NCBI RefSeq assembly: GCF_013373865.1
Contig: NC_050474.1
Span: forward strand, 15,533,042 to 15,597,041
DNA from: Monomorium pharaonis
Taxonomy: Eukaryota; Arthropoda; Insecta; Hymenoptera; Formicidae
Reading direction: 5' to 3'
DNA: 64,000 nt
The notes under the pieces are model-generated. The model saw nothing but the letters and a program-made list of their open reading frames with translations. It was not told the DNA's origin and searched no databases. How positions within the stretch are numbered: the first letter of the stretch is position 1; each line of letters begins with the position of its first letter. Below, piece after piece: positions 10,553 through 20,080 of this stretch. Made by a program: the position numbers and the translations under genes.

Positions 10553-10765
10553 TGTTGCGCAATCGCGTAATGAGATCGCTGATATCCCTACGGATGGAAG
10601 CAGGGTGAGAGGACGTCGTGGACACAATGCTCAAAGAAGTAATACAGAATTGATTTTAATATATAATTCACACGCAATGCTCAGAGCGAGTCTGAGTTAT
10701 TGTACAGTGTATCACAGATCGAAGAATGAGATAACACACTTGAAATGTCTCGATTAAAATGAGTG
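10553..10765 (-). repeat. 5' LTR part of the BEL/Pao element
   Basis: It starts TGTTGCGCAATCGCGTAATG and shares TACGGATGGAAG, GAGAGGACGTCGT, CAATGCTCA and GAGTCTGAG with the copy at 6405. Directly inside it (10530-10552, read on the - strand) lies TTTTCTGGTTCCTCGAGCGG, the place where a primer-binding site would be. The LTR is cut off on its outer side by the word-array core at 10766. Confidence 0.65.
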
Positions 10766-10830
10766 TCTTACATGGGTTAGCGATTTTGATAATGGGTGCG
10801 AAAGGGAAGGGCCGAAGGCCCCCCCTTGCC

Positions 10831-10875
<45 letters not shown>

Positions 10876-10925
10876 CGTGCGCGTGCGTGCGTGCGTGCGC
10901 AAACCATTCTCTGCATTGTGTATTT
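10766..10925. mobile_element. isolated word-array core with (GT)n
   Basis: It contains CATGGGTTAGCGATTTTGAT, GGGCCGAAGGCCCCCCC (a near-perfect hairpin), CCCGTGTGTG with about 15 GT repeats, GCGTGCGTGC repeats, and GCAAACCATTCTCTGCAT. These are the central modules of the word-array family without recognisable arms. No coding meaning despite long repeat-derived frames on both strands. Confidence 0.65.
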
Positions 10926-11549
10926 TTATGTAGATTGGAAATTCAGAAGCCGTGGACAAAATGCAGAAACCATAGCGCATGCGCTTTAATATCTGCCATT
11001 CTGCTATGAACAGATAAAGTAATATCATAGCGCATGCGCTATGGCTTCTACATTCTGCCTATGGTTCCTGTAATTTTATGTGCTTCCACCTTTTTTTATT
11101 AATGATAAAGGATAAAAGCCTTTGAGAGCTAGCCCATTAGGCTGGTTAACTCAAATACATGAATATTTATCTATCTCATTAAGAGATTTATCCTAAATAT
11201 ATCTTTGCTTAATCCTAAAACGCCGGGCAGGATGTACTTAAGGAACTATACAATAGTGTGATCAAGTTTCTTTGGATAGACTAGAAAAGAAGGAAACACG
11301 CGCAGATCACAGGTTTCCGCATGGTATAGACTAATCACAAGTCTTCCATATTTTTAATGCATTAATTTGCCTAGGTTCATTCCACTTAACCTAATATCAG
11401 TATAAAACAACTATCTTGGGTCAATAAAGAAGCAAGGGAGAGAAAGATAGAGAGAGGGGGGGGGGAAGGAGGCGTGAGAAAAAGGAAAGAGGAATGGGAC
11501 GCTTATATTGCAGCGTGTAGATAGCGAGTTAACCTGTTGAGTATAGCAA
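10926..11549. other. intron sequence with a short inverted pair, no gene
   Basis: A short inverted pair (GCATGCGCTTTAATATCTGC near 10977 and ATAGCGCATGCGCTATGG near 11026) surrounds AT-rich sequence. A G-rich patch (GAGAGAGGGGGGGGGGAAGG) lies at 11450-11470. No open frame or known element was recognised. Confidence 0.5.
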
Positions 11550-11635
11550 ACGAACAAACAAACAAACTTTTGACATTATCTAAACTAGATGAATAAAGTT
11601 GCAAGATACAGGTAAAGTCGACAGCCGCGCAATTT

Positions 11636-12200
11636 TCAAATAAACTTATCTATAAAACAGATAAAAGAGCTTAACGCAAATATAGTAGCAAATAAAGTAG
11701 CAAGTAAGTAGTTGACGCAGTGAAGAAGAAAGTCGCGCGCCCCGACCAGCGCTTTTTTGAGAGTCTCCCGTTGTATCCGGAAGTCATTGCACTCCCAGAA
11801 GACGTGGTCCGAGGTCTCCTCGACATTACAATTCTGGCAAAGCGGGAAGTTTACAATATGGAAACGGAATAAGCTAGCCCTAAGCGAAGTATGACCACAA
11901 CGCAATCTGTTGATTGAAGTAATCGTTCTCCTATTAACATCAAAGTCCCTGAACCAAGTTCGAGTTGAGTCAGTCAGAAAGTTCTGGCAAAAGAAAGCTC
12001 AACGATTGGATGACTCCTCCTGCGTCCAGCGAAATAGCTCATTATACATTTGTTTTTTCCATACGTTGCGTAGTTTCCCTGGGGGTACACCCACCTGCGT
12101 GTCAGTGCTTCCGCAAATATCCTCCCTTGCCGAAACATCGGCCCGCTTATTGCCAACGATTCCAATGTGACTTGGAATCCAAATGAGTTTAACTTCCATG
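11636..12200 (-). pseudogene. LINE RNase H and C-terminal domain
   Basis: VKLIWIPSHIGIVGNKRADV (about 12140-12195) is the last block of an RNase H domain, with the His and Asp of the active-site region. It is followed, one frame over, by LRCGHT-type sequence (RCGHTSLRASLFRFHIV) and CQNCNVEETSDHVFWECNDF, the cysteine/histidine C-terminal motif usual in I-group and R1-group LINEs. A frameshift near 11970 separates the two. Confidence 0.8.
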
Positions 12201-12441
12201 TTGTGTGTAAACCACCTTAAGTAGCAGGGCCTTGATTCGTAGAATGAGATATAAACTACGGTGAAAGTTATACGGCGACTCCACAGCCGACAAGACCGAC
12301 CTGGAGTCCGAGAAAACTGCTAAGCGAGACTATCCCCGCTCCACACCCAACTCGAGTGCGCGCAAGATAGCCATAGCCTCCACACGGTAGGACGAGACGA
12401 AGCCTGCCGTTTTTCCGCTGAGTACGCAAGAACCCCCATCG

Positions 12442-13561
12442 TCAATCACCGAGAAGCCCGTGAAAAGGAGGCCCTCGGCCGCAGAGCCGTTGAGTCAATG
12501 AAGATTTTTCGGAACCTTGTCTCAGCTCCATTCTTCCCCCAAGTAGGATATCTTTTCCGTCATGGATATTCACGTATGGCTGGAATGTAAAGGCTTCATA
12601 TGGCACCGAATAACAAAAAGGAGGGGCAGACCGCGGTAGGAATCTTAGCTTCTTCTCCACGTTTGAAAAGGAGGAGTCAATCAAAGGAGATCCGGCGAGT
12701 CGGTTTACGACGCAAGGGGAGTTGATGCTCTCCCCCACTGCTCTTAGCATGTCCAGCAAAGGCGCCTCTTCCGAGAACGCCACTCGAATAAGAAAGTTTC
12801 TACCGGTGTATCGATTCCTGATAAATAAAGAGGGTTCTTTTGACTCACTCAGGATCACATTCAATGGGTAGATTGTCTATGTATATCCCATAGCCATCCG
12901 AAGGCCACGAGAGTGGCATCTGTCCAGGCGCGAAGAAAGTTTTTCGGAGAGGTTCTGTATTAAGAATCCGCCATACTTTAGTCTGGACCTAACAAGGGCC
13001 CGATGGATCATTAAAAGAAGCCGAGGGCCCCCAACCACGTTCGGCCTAGGCATTTTTAAATTTGTAGGGAGCGTGAGCACCTCGCGCAGATACGGTTGAT
13101 ATGATCTGACCAACTAAGATTCGATCAAAAGGTCATTCTCAGGAATTTCACACGGGCTGAGTTAAAAATTTCCGTTCCTTGCACCAAAACAGAGACCGCA
13201 TGGCGGCGCCGGGCACCCCCAAGGCCGCAGGGGCCCGCAACCTTAGTGCGCCGTCATTGCGGCTGAACACGTACAATTGAGTTTTTTCGGCGGACAGGGA
13301 AAGGCCCAGTCCGTTCAAAATTTCAGAGACTCTATTGATTGACCGAGTCAAGTGCCGGAGGCCATCGTCAAGTAGAGAAACCAAAGAGAGAAGACATATG
13401 TCATCCGCGTATTGTAAAATGCCGCGTTCCGGTGAGTTAATAGAGTCCAGTTCAGCTACATAAATAGTGTATAACAGTGGACTAAGCACACTCCCTTGAG
13501 GGAGACCCCTTGCAACGTCGCTTGCCCTCGGGAACGCCAGGTCCGAGGGGGCTACGCTCAA
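12442..13561 (-). pseudogene. LINE reverse transcriptase, C-terminal half with YADD
   Basis: The frame 13148-13561 reads ARGLPQGSVLSPLLYTIYV, the RT block with PQGSVLSP, and then GILQYADDICLLS, the catalytic YADD. Downstream frames carry the thumb region (LVRSRLKYGGFLIQN, 12877-13113) and the linker to RNase H (12442-12864). At least two frameshifts occur, near 13140 and 12870. The upstream end is cut by the insertion at 13562; the missing N-terminal half lies at 15373-15879. Confidence 0.85.
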
Positions 13562-15378
13562 TTATACGGAAATCTCAGTATACGCGGTAACGAAAACGCT
13601 CTTCCAGTTAGATGCGATAGTTATTAGAACGGTAGTCTCAATATTTCTCGAGAATGCTCTCGATACGGTATCAGCAGCTTGCATACGGTATCCCCCACTC
13701 GCTCGAGGCTTGCGCTCGAAGCGAGAACGGTAACTCATAGACGGTATCCCCCAAATATCGGGCGAGATTGCTCTCGACACGATAGCGGTATCTTGTATAC
13801 GGTATCCCCCAATATCGATCGAGGTTGCCCTTGATACGATAGCGGTAGCTTGCAAGAACGGTAACTTCCCAATACGCTAAATTGTTGGGCGCCAGGCGCG
13901 ACTTCTCGCGTCACACAATAATCAGCTATAATACGGTAACCAACTAGAAAGCGTTACAAGTGCCGGTAGCTCTTTCTCGCGAGACGATAGAGTGGCGTGG
14001 TTCTTTTTGAGACGGAAGGCGTGAAGATGTCGGATCGAGGCAGGTCGTATAAAGATTCGGTACTCACTTATTAAACAATAAAAGAATATTTTATATTTCT
14101 TTACTGATTGAAAACGGTAACAATGTTGCAAGGAGCTTACTCAATGCGTCTGCACACGATTAATTCATGGATTTTACTGTGATAGAGACGGAAACGAACT
14201 TTGGACACAAAAATGTGGAAAAGACAAAATTGATAATACGCGGCGGGAGGCCGACGAGGCTCTCCGCTCCAACAAAGACAAAATAAATGATTGCGGAACC
14301 GATTCGCGGTAACAAAGATTAATCCTATGACTGTCGGCTCCGGCGTAGTCCGAGAGGGACGTACTCGCGGTATCAATTATTTGGGGCCGGTCGGTCCGAG
14401 CCCTCGTGCGGCCACAAAACTCTACTCTTTCTTTGAGTTACTTTACACACTAATATCACTAATAATATCGGATTCGGATGACCGATGTCCTCAGAAGGAA
14501 CGGTATCCGGTATCCTGTCCCGCACGAGGGTTGACCACCTTTTCCGAACCTTACTTTTCGATGGCTGCCGAGTGCTGGCCTTACAATTTTGAACGGAGTC
14601 CCGGTCCCTGAAGTCGTCGGTAACAGTCGCGGTATCTGGGGCTCGTCCTCTGCCAAGTACGCGCTGTCACGGCTTGCCGAACAGTGAGGAGCCCCGGTCC
14701 CACGCCGGCCGGCTCGAGCCGCCGCGCATGCGTGTGCTTCGATTTTCGGTCGATCCGCACGCCTCGATCCCATGCTGCGCCGCATCGCCTATCCACTTGC
14801 CTCGTGGTCCGTGCGTGACGACTTCCGCCGGGGAGAGTGCTATGGCTCTGCCATTTTCGGTTGGCCCGGCTGGCCATGCCGTGGCCGAACCGATCTGCGT
14901 GGCGGGCCGTTTACAATTTGACGGTAACTCCCCCGGTCCGCAGCCCGGTGGCGTGCCCTCGGCGTGTTTCCTCTCAAGAATCTTTCCGGTTGCTATGCGG
15001 TATCATTTTTGCCACGGTATCCTCAGGGCGGCGGTATCCAGGCGGCTCAGGACGGTAATAATCAGCCGGGCTCGGTGCACGGCTCGGCGGGGAAACTCTG
15101 CGCGGGGCACCTCTCCTACTGTCAACTGCTCGCGATACTTTTCCCTCGATGGCTGCTCCTCCTCCGTTCGTGGTACAATAAGATTAAGCCTTCACTCGGC
15201 GCCTTAGTCCTAAATACCCTAAACAATCTGACCCGGTAACGCGGAAACTAAAAAAAAGAAAGAAACAAGCGTAAAACAGTCGCGTCCCCCTCGACTCGGC
15301 GAGGAGGAGCCCCAACTCGACCCCCTCGGTCGGGCTTACGCCCTTGTGACGAACGCGACCCGATGCGTCACGTCACAC
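13562..15378. mobile_element. GC-rich LTR-like insertion inside the LINE RT
   Basis: This 1.8-kb block separates the two halves of the LINE reverse transcriptase, so it is an insertion. It has many short quasi-repeats (ACGGTATCCCCCAATATCG, ACGATAGCGGTA, TTGCAAGAACGGTAAC), especially at 13660-13870. It ends CCCTTGTGACGAACGCGACC then GCGTCACGTCACA, and the block at 22190-23249 ends in a closely similar way (CCTTTGTGACAGACAACAGC, GTCACGTCACA). Read on the - strand both begin TGTGACGTGAC, an LTR-like start. No transposon protein was seen. The outer boundaries are approximate because I see no exact target duplication. Confidence 0.65.
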
Positions 15379-15879
15379 CCTATATAGCCAAAAGATCTCA
15401 TTGATCTCTCCAGGTAACCTGGTTTTACAGGTAACCTGACGCGAGGATACCAAGTCAAAGATGAAACGACAGACCTTGGGGGGAAGACCTAGATGAATCA
15501 GCTTTTCCAAAAGGATGTCAGGTAGCACGTTATCGTAGGCTGATTGGATGTCCAAGAAGGTAGCAGATAATGCTGAGTCATTCTAAAATGATAAGGCGAT
15601 TGATGAGTACAAGGTAGACAGGTTATCCATACTGGACCTTTCTCTACGAAAGCCAAATTGCGAGTTTGGGAGTTTATTCCTATATTCCAGCGTCCAAGAT
15701 AATCTTCCATTGATCATTCGTTCCATGATTTTACACAAGCAAGAAGCCAGGGAGGTAGGACGAAATTTATTGCCATCTGCTTTAAGAATAAAAAAGATTA
15801 AGTATCTGCGCCAGCTGGGGGGAAAAAAGCTCTTATCCAATATGTTATTAAATATAAACAGCAAGACTCGCAAGGCCAA
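15373..15879 (-). pseudogene. LINE reverse transcriptase, N-terminal half
   Basis: PPSWRRYLIFFILKADGNKF and RPTSLASCLCKIMERMI (15700-15879) are the fingers of a LINE RT, then NSQFGFRRERSSMDNL. The frame at 15373-15555 gives DIQSAYDNVLPDIL, the block with the first catalytic Asp, and GLPPKVCRFIFDLVSSRQV. A frameshift lies near 15570. The sequence stops at IFWLYR and resumes at 13561 with SVAPSDLAFPRAS, which fits the same RT after removal of the insertion. Confidence 0.83.
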
Positions 15880-15960
15880 AGGAATAAGTTTTTTTAATAA
15901 TGACGTAATCTATGTTGTCGCTGCTAGGGCTAGATTGGGTTCTCAATTTCCTTATAGTCA

Positions 15961-16419
15961 GAGTGGCACCCGTTTGGCCACGTTAATATTGGCCCCGTCC
16001 AAGTCGCAAACACATGTACAGCAATGACGTGGCCAATAGTGACGCGTGGGCAATAATGACGCGTGGCCAATAATGACGTGTGGATAATAATGACGCGTAA
16101 GCAATAATGACGCGTAGGCAATATTGACGCGTGGCCAATAGTGACGTGGCCAATATTGACGCGTGGGCAATAATGACGTGGTCAATATTGACGCGTGGGC
16201 AATAATGACGTGGTCAATTTTGATGCGTGGCCAATATTGACGTGGCCAATTTTGACGCGTGGCCAATAATGACGAGGCCAATAATGACGCGTGGCCCATA
16301 TTGACGTGGCCAATTCAACCCGTGGTCAATCGGGATCGTGGTCAATATTTACGTGGCCAATATTGACGTGGTTAATCAGGACCGTGGCCAATATTGACGT
16401 GGGCAAACGGGACGCTCCC
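15961..16419. mobile_element. word-array element (GTGGCCAATATTGAC vocabulary; 8-bp TSD TATAGTCA)
   Basis: A 459-bp insertion in the LINE, flanked by exact TATAGTCA repeats (15953-15960, 16420-16427). The ends are GAGTGGCACCCGTTTGGCCA and, inverted, GGGAGCGTCCCGTTTGCCCA, the same asymmetric pair as the other copies (GAGTG...CCC and GGGAGCGTCCC). The body is more than 20 words of the type GTGGCCAATATTGAC or GCGTGGGCAATAATGAC. Only a remnant of the common core is present (CCCCGTCCAAGTCGCAAACA) and there is no hairpin or GT tract. It shows that the words can differ completely from copy A while the ends stay. Confidence 0.87.
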
Positions 16420-16429
16420 TATAGTCAAT

Positions 16430-16651
16430 GTAAGTTCCTTATAAGAAAAGGGCAGATCTAGAAACGTGTCACCCTAGAAAACCGGCAACGCCGGCATTTG
16501 CGGAGGAGCCCAATCCACTCTTGATGCTTCAATTTGCTCTCTCACCTTATTTGTCCTGGAAGGGTTACATTCATGTTTGGTGTCTGGACAGTTAAATCTG
16601 GGCTGAAACCTCTTAATAGTGCTCCAGACGAAGGAAGGGTTGAAGTTCTTC
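16430..16651 (-). pseudogene. LINE ORF2 linker, degenerate
   Basis: Sequence between the word-array insertion and the endonuclease C-terminal part. By position it is the endonuclease-RT linker, but there is no long frame; TTCAACCCTTCCTTCGTCTG-like coding is interrupted. Confidence 0.5.
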
Positions 16652-17629
16652 CTAAGACCTGAGCAGAACTTTTGGAAGCTTGAGAAGCGCAGCTTTGCGC
16701 AAACGAATTAGTTTGTTGCATTTTTCACTCCACCAAGGGCAGGAAGGTGGCCTAGGCACACTATTATTGACGACCGTCCGGCCGCGACTAGAGCGGGGGG
16801 TCGCTAAAGACAACGCTTGCTCTAAAATTGTTACAAAGGTAGAATAGAGGACCTCAAGCTCCATCCTTATGCTCTCGTCCAGGAATGCCTGGAAGAGACC
16901 CCAGTCCGTTCTCGAAGCGAAGGGTTCTTACGGAGGAGACACGTGGATCCAGGGTAGAGCGGAATCTAATTGTGATGGGAAAGTGCCCCACGGGTCCTCC
17001 CCGACGCACCAGTCCGCACGTAGGACGAGCGAATCACTGATGATCGATAGATCTATGACCACGTTGGAGTGGAAAGTTGCGTTATGAAATGTAGGCGAGC
17101 CATTATTCAAGATGGATAGGTCTGAATCGTAAATCGCCTCCCACAATTTGGATCCTACAAGGCTGGTTGTCAACAAGCCCCATGCTTCGTTATATGCGTT
17201 AAAATCTCCACCGAAAAATACCTTACCCGAAAATTGTGTAAAAAAGTGGAGCCATTCGTCTGACGAAATACGTCTTCTATTTGGAGGGCGGTAGCACGAG
17301 ACCAAAGTAATGAGGTTGCCATCCGAATATACTTCTACCGCGCACGCCTCTATTTTGTCGCTGCAGTCATAAACATCAGGAATCACTTTATATTTAATCT
17401 TGTTATAAATTAGAATCATCACTTTACCGCCTTTTTTATCCGTTCGATCCTTCCTCACTACGTCAAAGTCTCTGAGTTTGAACGGTTTGCTTGGCGTGAG
17501 CCATGTCTCTGAAATAATGCCAATATTAAAATCCTTACAGTGGTATGAAATTTCGTTAAATTTAAAAGAAATAGATTTCGCGTTCCATTGGACTATACTA
17601 AACGAATTAAAGTTAAATTTGTCATACAT
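16652..17629 (-). pseudogene. LINE ORF2 start with AP endonuclease
   Basis: Read from ATG at 17629, the frame gives FSIVQWNAKSI, GIISETWLT (catalytic Glu), VSCYRPPN and FFGGDFNAYNEAWG, which are the successive motifs of the LINE AP-like endonuclease that nicks target DNA. The last motif, SDH, is damaged: the frame reads DPWGTFPS, and a small deletion shifts the frame so that HFPITIRFR continues in the next one. The rest of the region (16652-16864) carries on as VLYSTFVTILEQAL. The start codon overlaps the end of ORF1 (ATGTATGA). Confidence 0.87.
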
Positions 17630-18480
17630 TCTTATTTCTAAGTAAACCTGTGGAGGTGCGTAACTCTATGGTCTTTTTTATCCTACTGCACAAAATTTTC
17701 ACATCCGGAGCCGACAATATTAGTTCAAAAAGGTTTTCAAGCAGTAGTTTGTGTGGGCTCGTATAACTTCCTTTCAGTATCTCGTTGAATGCATGTGCGC
17801 CTTTCGAGTCCCTTGTCGTCAGCTGCAAACGCTCCGTCGTCCCATTCTTCGGAGGGAGAGTGGGAAAATTCCTCATTGATCCGGTGATATCGGCGGTGGC
17901 CGATCCGTTTCTTGCTTCAACCAGTCTTCTTGCCTCCAAGAACGGCAGGTTGTCAGTTGCCATTATTCGTGAAATTTCCACATGTTTCTTATAACTTGGG
18001 CAGGTGCGGCCAAAAGTTCCGTGCGGGCCACCACAATTGACGCAAGATTTTGGAAGAAGGCATGGCTCTTCTTTTGGCGAGACGTGTGGTCCCGCGCAAG
18101 TGAGACAAGTCTCCGGCCTGTCGCAGTATTTGCTTATGTGACCGATGCGCCCGCATTTATAACATAAGCGTACCGCGGGAATATATCGTGATACAAAATT
18201 TATTGTCTTTAACATAATAATCCTGTCTGGGAAAACCTCGCCTTTAAATTCCAAACTAACCGCCTGAAAGTCCTCCAATTTTCTTGTCATTTGATTGCAA
18301 CGTTTTAGCCTGAAGAGGTTAACCAAACGGAGATTCGAGTTTTCTTCCTTGATAGCTGCCTTAAGTTCTTCCAACGGAAAGTCCTCGGAAATGCCTCTGA
18401 TGACGCTTTTACGACTGATCTTATATTTTGAGATGAAGGTCGTGAGGCCTACCTCGCACAGCAGTTTATTAGTTAAGGCC
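17622..18480 (-). pseudogene. LINE ORF1 (gag-like), C-terminal part with CCHC knuckles
   Basis: The frame contains LCYKCGRIGHISKYC, CLTCAGPHVSPKEEPC and CVNCGGPHGTFGRTC, three CCHC knuckles in series that bind RNA. Upstream it reads KYKISRKSVIRGISEDF and LEELKAAIKEEN, as in I-group ORF1 proteins. It ends in TGA within ATGTATGA, so ORF1 and ORF2 overlap by 8 nt, consistent with termination-reinitiation or a similar coupling. The 5' half is in other frames (18531-19159), with stops near 18490 and 18530. Confidence 0.82.
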
Positions 18481-18530
18481 GTCTTTGAAGGCCAATTGTT
18501 TGCCGTCGATTTCGAGGAGAAAGTAATCTT

Positions 18531-19159
18531 TCAAGTGTTGCAGACGTACCTGTCCACATGGGAAAATTTGATGTTGGCGGCATTGAGTTTCTTACAGAAT
18601 TTCAGTAGCGGCATTTGTTCTGTCTGGTTGTTGGCCCTTAGACGGAAGTGGACAATGAACGGGGCTTTTGAGAACGCGTCATACTTGATAATGGCGTCCT
18701 CCGCACCGACTGAGGCGGACTTAAGATTTTTGACGGCGGGGGAGCTCGAACACACGTCGGGCTTGTCCAGCCGCGAAATGACGAGTATTTGCTTTACCTT
18801 AGTTGACTTAGGCGTGCTCGGTTTGGGATCAGATTCCGTTCTCTTGCGGTCTTGCATTCCCATAAGTCTTGAAGGATTTTCTTTGAGGATGTCTGATTCA
18901 TTTCCTCGTCGGTGGACGGGTGCCCCCGTTTCAAATCCTTAGTAGTATCGATGTACATGGCGATTGATGGGAACGTCGGGCGGGACTCCTCCACCGAAAA
19001 CATTTGCAGGTCCACGTTGATTTCCTCGAGGCTCGGCGAAAGCACGTGCTCGCCCATGGGCGGGCATGCAGAATCAGGGTTAGGATCCTTCATGGTGAAT
19101 ATTTCACATGCCCTACGTAAAAGTACACCAAAGGATCTTCCGGTAGGCACAGTAGGCAC
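18531..19159 (-). pseudogene. LINE ORF1, N-terminal part, frameshifted
   Basis: Two frames overlap near 18865: LQMFSVEESRPTFPSIAMYI and SSKKILQDLW (18794-19159), and STKVKQILVISRLDKPDV with FIVHFRLRANNQTEQM (18531-18863). They precede the knuckle domain in the right order, so I place them in the same ORF1. The start codon is uncertain. The 5' end of the LINE is near 19290, just before the hAT-type MITE. Confidence 0.65.
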
Positions 19160-19300
19160 AGTGGTAAATAAATACTCGGTAAGTTTACAAGGATTGCCCC
19201 GATGAGATGGCTAACACTTGCGAAAATTGCCCAAATGCAGCCGTGTGTCCGAATATTACGCCCGTTAAACCGGAAGTCCGCTTCCACCTTTAGTCTAGCC

Positions 19301-20009
19301 TAGTGTCCCTTGAATATAAAGTCTGGCCACGCATCGTATCTGTTTTTATTGGTTCAAGCTTGCAATCCCTTATTATGGCGGAACCAATCACAAGTGCAAA
19401 GAGATCGTATACAAATTTAAAAATAAATAAGCATGTATTAAGTAAGCACGTATGTATTTATATATATATATTTATGTATATGCATATATATATAAAAAGT
19501 GAAAATAATTATTTAAAAGAATGATTTAATAATAAAATTTTATTTAAATACAGAATGCATGGCCATAGTCTTACTATTATAATCTTTTTGTTTTAACTTA
19601 TTTCTTTTACATGAAATGCGCATTCTATATATATATATTTATATATATATATATACAATAAAATGTTTCATAATTTTTTATGATAAATTGTGACACAATT
19701 TTATAGAACACGTTAAAGAAAGATCTAAATAAATATTTAGATATAAATATAGATATTTAGATCTTTGAAAGATCTAAATTTCTGTTTATATTTGCAATTC
19801 ATTGTTGCTTTCTGTCAGCATTTCTTGGTAGACAATGCATTGATTTGCCAGTTTTCCATGAGTGAGAACATTTTGATACACAGCAAGAAGGCATCTTGTG
19901 TATTTTTCTTATTCGTATGACAACTTCACAGTCATAAATGACACATCATCCCCATCACAAAGACGCCATTTTAAAGGAACTGGCCAAACTCGATATTCAA
20001 GGGACACTA
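19301..20009. mobile_element. hAT-type MITE with 8-bp TSD GTCTAGCC
   Basis: A 709-bp AT-rich unit with perfect terminal inverted bases TAGTGTCCC...GGGACACTA. The match runs on less perfectly (TTGAATATAAAGTCTGGCCA against its inverted partner at 19981). GTCTAGCC is repeated exactly at 19293-19300 and 20010-20017. An 8-bp duplication with TAGTG-type ends is diagnostic of the hAT superfamily. No transposase frame, so it is non-autonomous. Confidence 0.88.
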
Positions 20010-20080
20010 GTCTAGCCCGATAGATGCTATCACCTGACGCGACGGCGCTAATACTAGATAGTAAAATGATTTTCTAACAG
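20010..20080. repeat. fragment related to the BEL/Pao LTR region
   Basis: CCCGATAGATGCTATCACCT, GACGCGACGGCGCTAATACT and AGATAGTAAAATGATT match 7012-7075 closely (CCCGATAGATGCTGCCACCT and so on). It is a second, truncated copy of that sequence next to the hAT-type MITE. Confidence 0.7.

Larger units (their letters stand above)
6405..10765 (-). mobile_element. decayed BEL/Pao LTR retrotransposon
   Basis: The - strand carries, in order from 10400 down to 7400, a Pao-type gag (IP.L.LPKFSGKYS-like), a zinc knuckle, an aspartic-protease region (LIDSGSE and LIGADSYG), reverse transcriptase (LRVVFNRAST) and integrase. Domain order and wording are those of BEL/Pao elements. Related LTR sequence lies at both ends: from 6405 and from 10553, both starting TGTT and sharing TACGGATGGAAG, GAGAGGACGTCGT and CAATGCTCAGA. 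Frameshifts and a large RT-integrase deletion make it inactive. A word-array core has inserted into the zinc-knuckle region (9366-9487) and another lies in or beside the 5' LTR (10766-10925). Confidence 0.85.
11550..19292 (-). mobile_element. I-like non-LTR retrotransposon (LINE), nearly full length but broken
   Basis: On the - strand, from 19292 down, come an ORF1 with CCHC knuckles, an ORF2 with AP endonuclease, reverse transcriptase (YADD) and RNase H, then a 3' tail with TTTGTTTGTTTGTT near 11560. ORF1 knuckles plus an RNase H after the RT place it in the I/LOA/R1 group of LINEs. It is interrupted by a GC-rich insertion in the RT (13562-15378) and by a word-array element between endonuclease and RT (15961-16419). 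Several frameshifts also occur. Without the insertions it would be about 5.5 kb. Confidence 0.85.
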
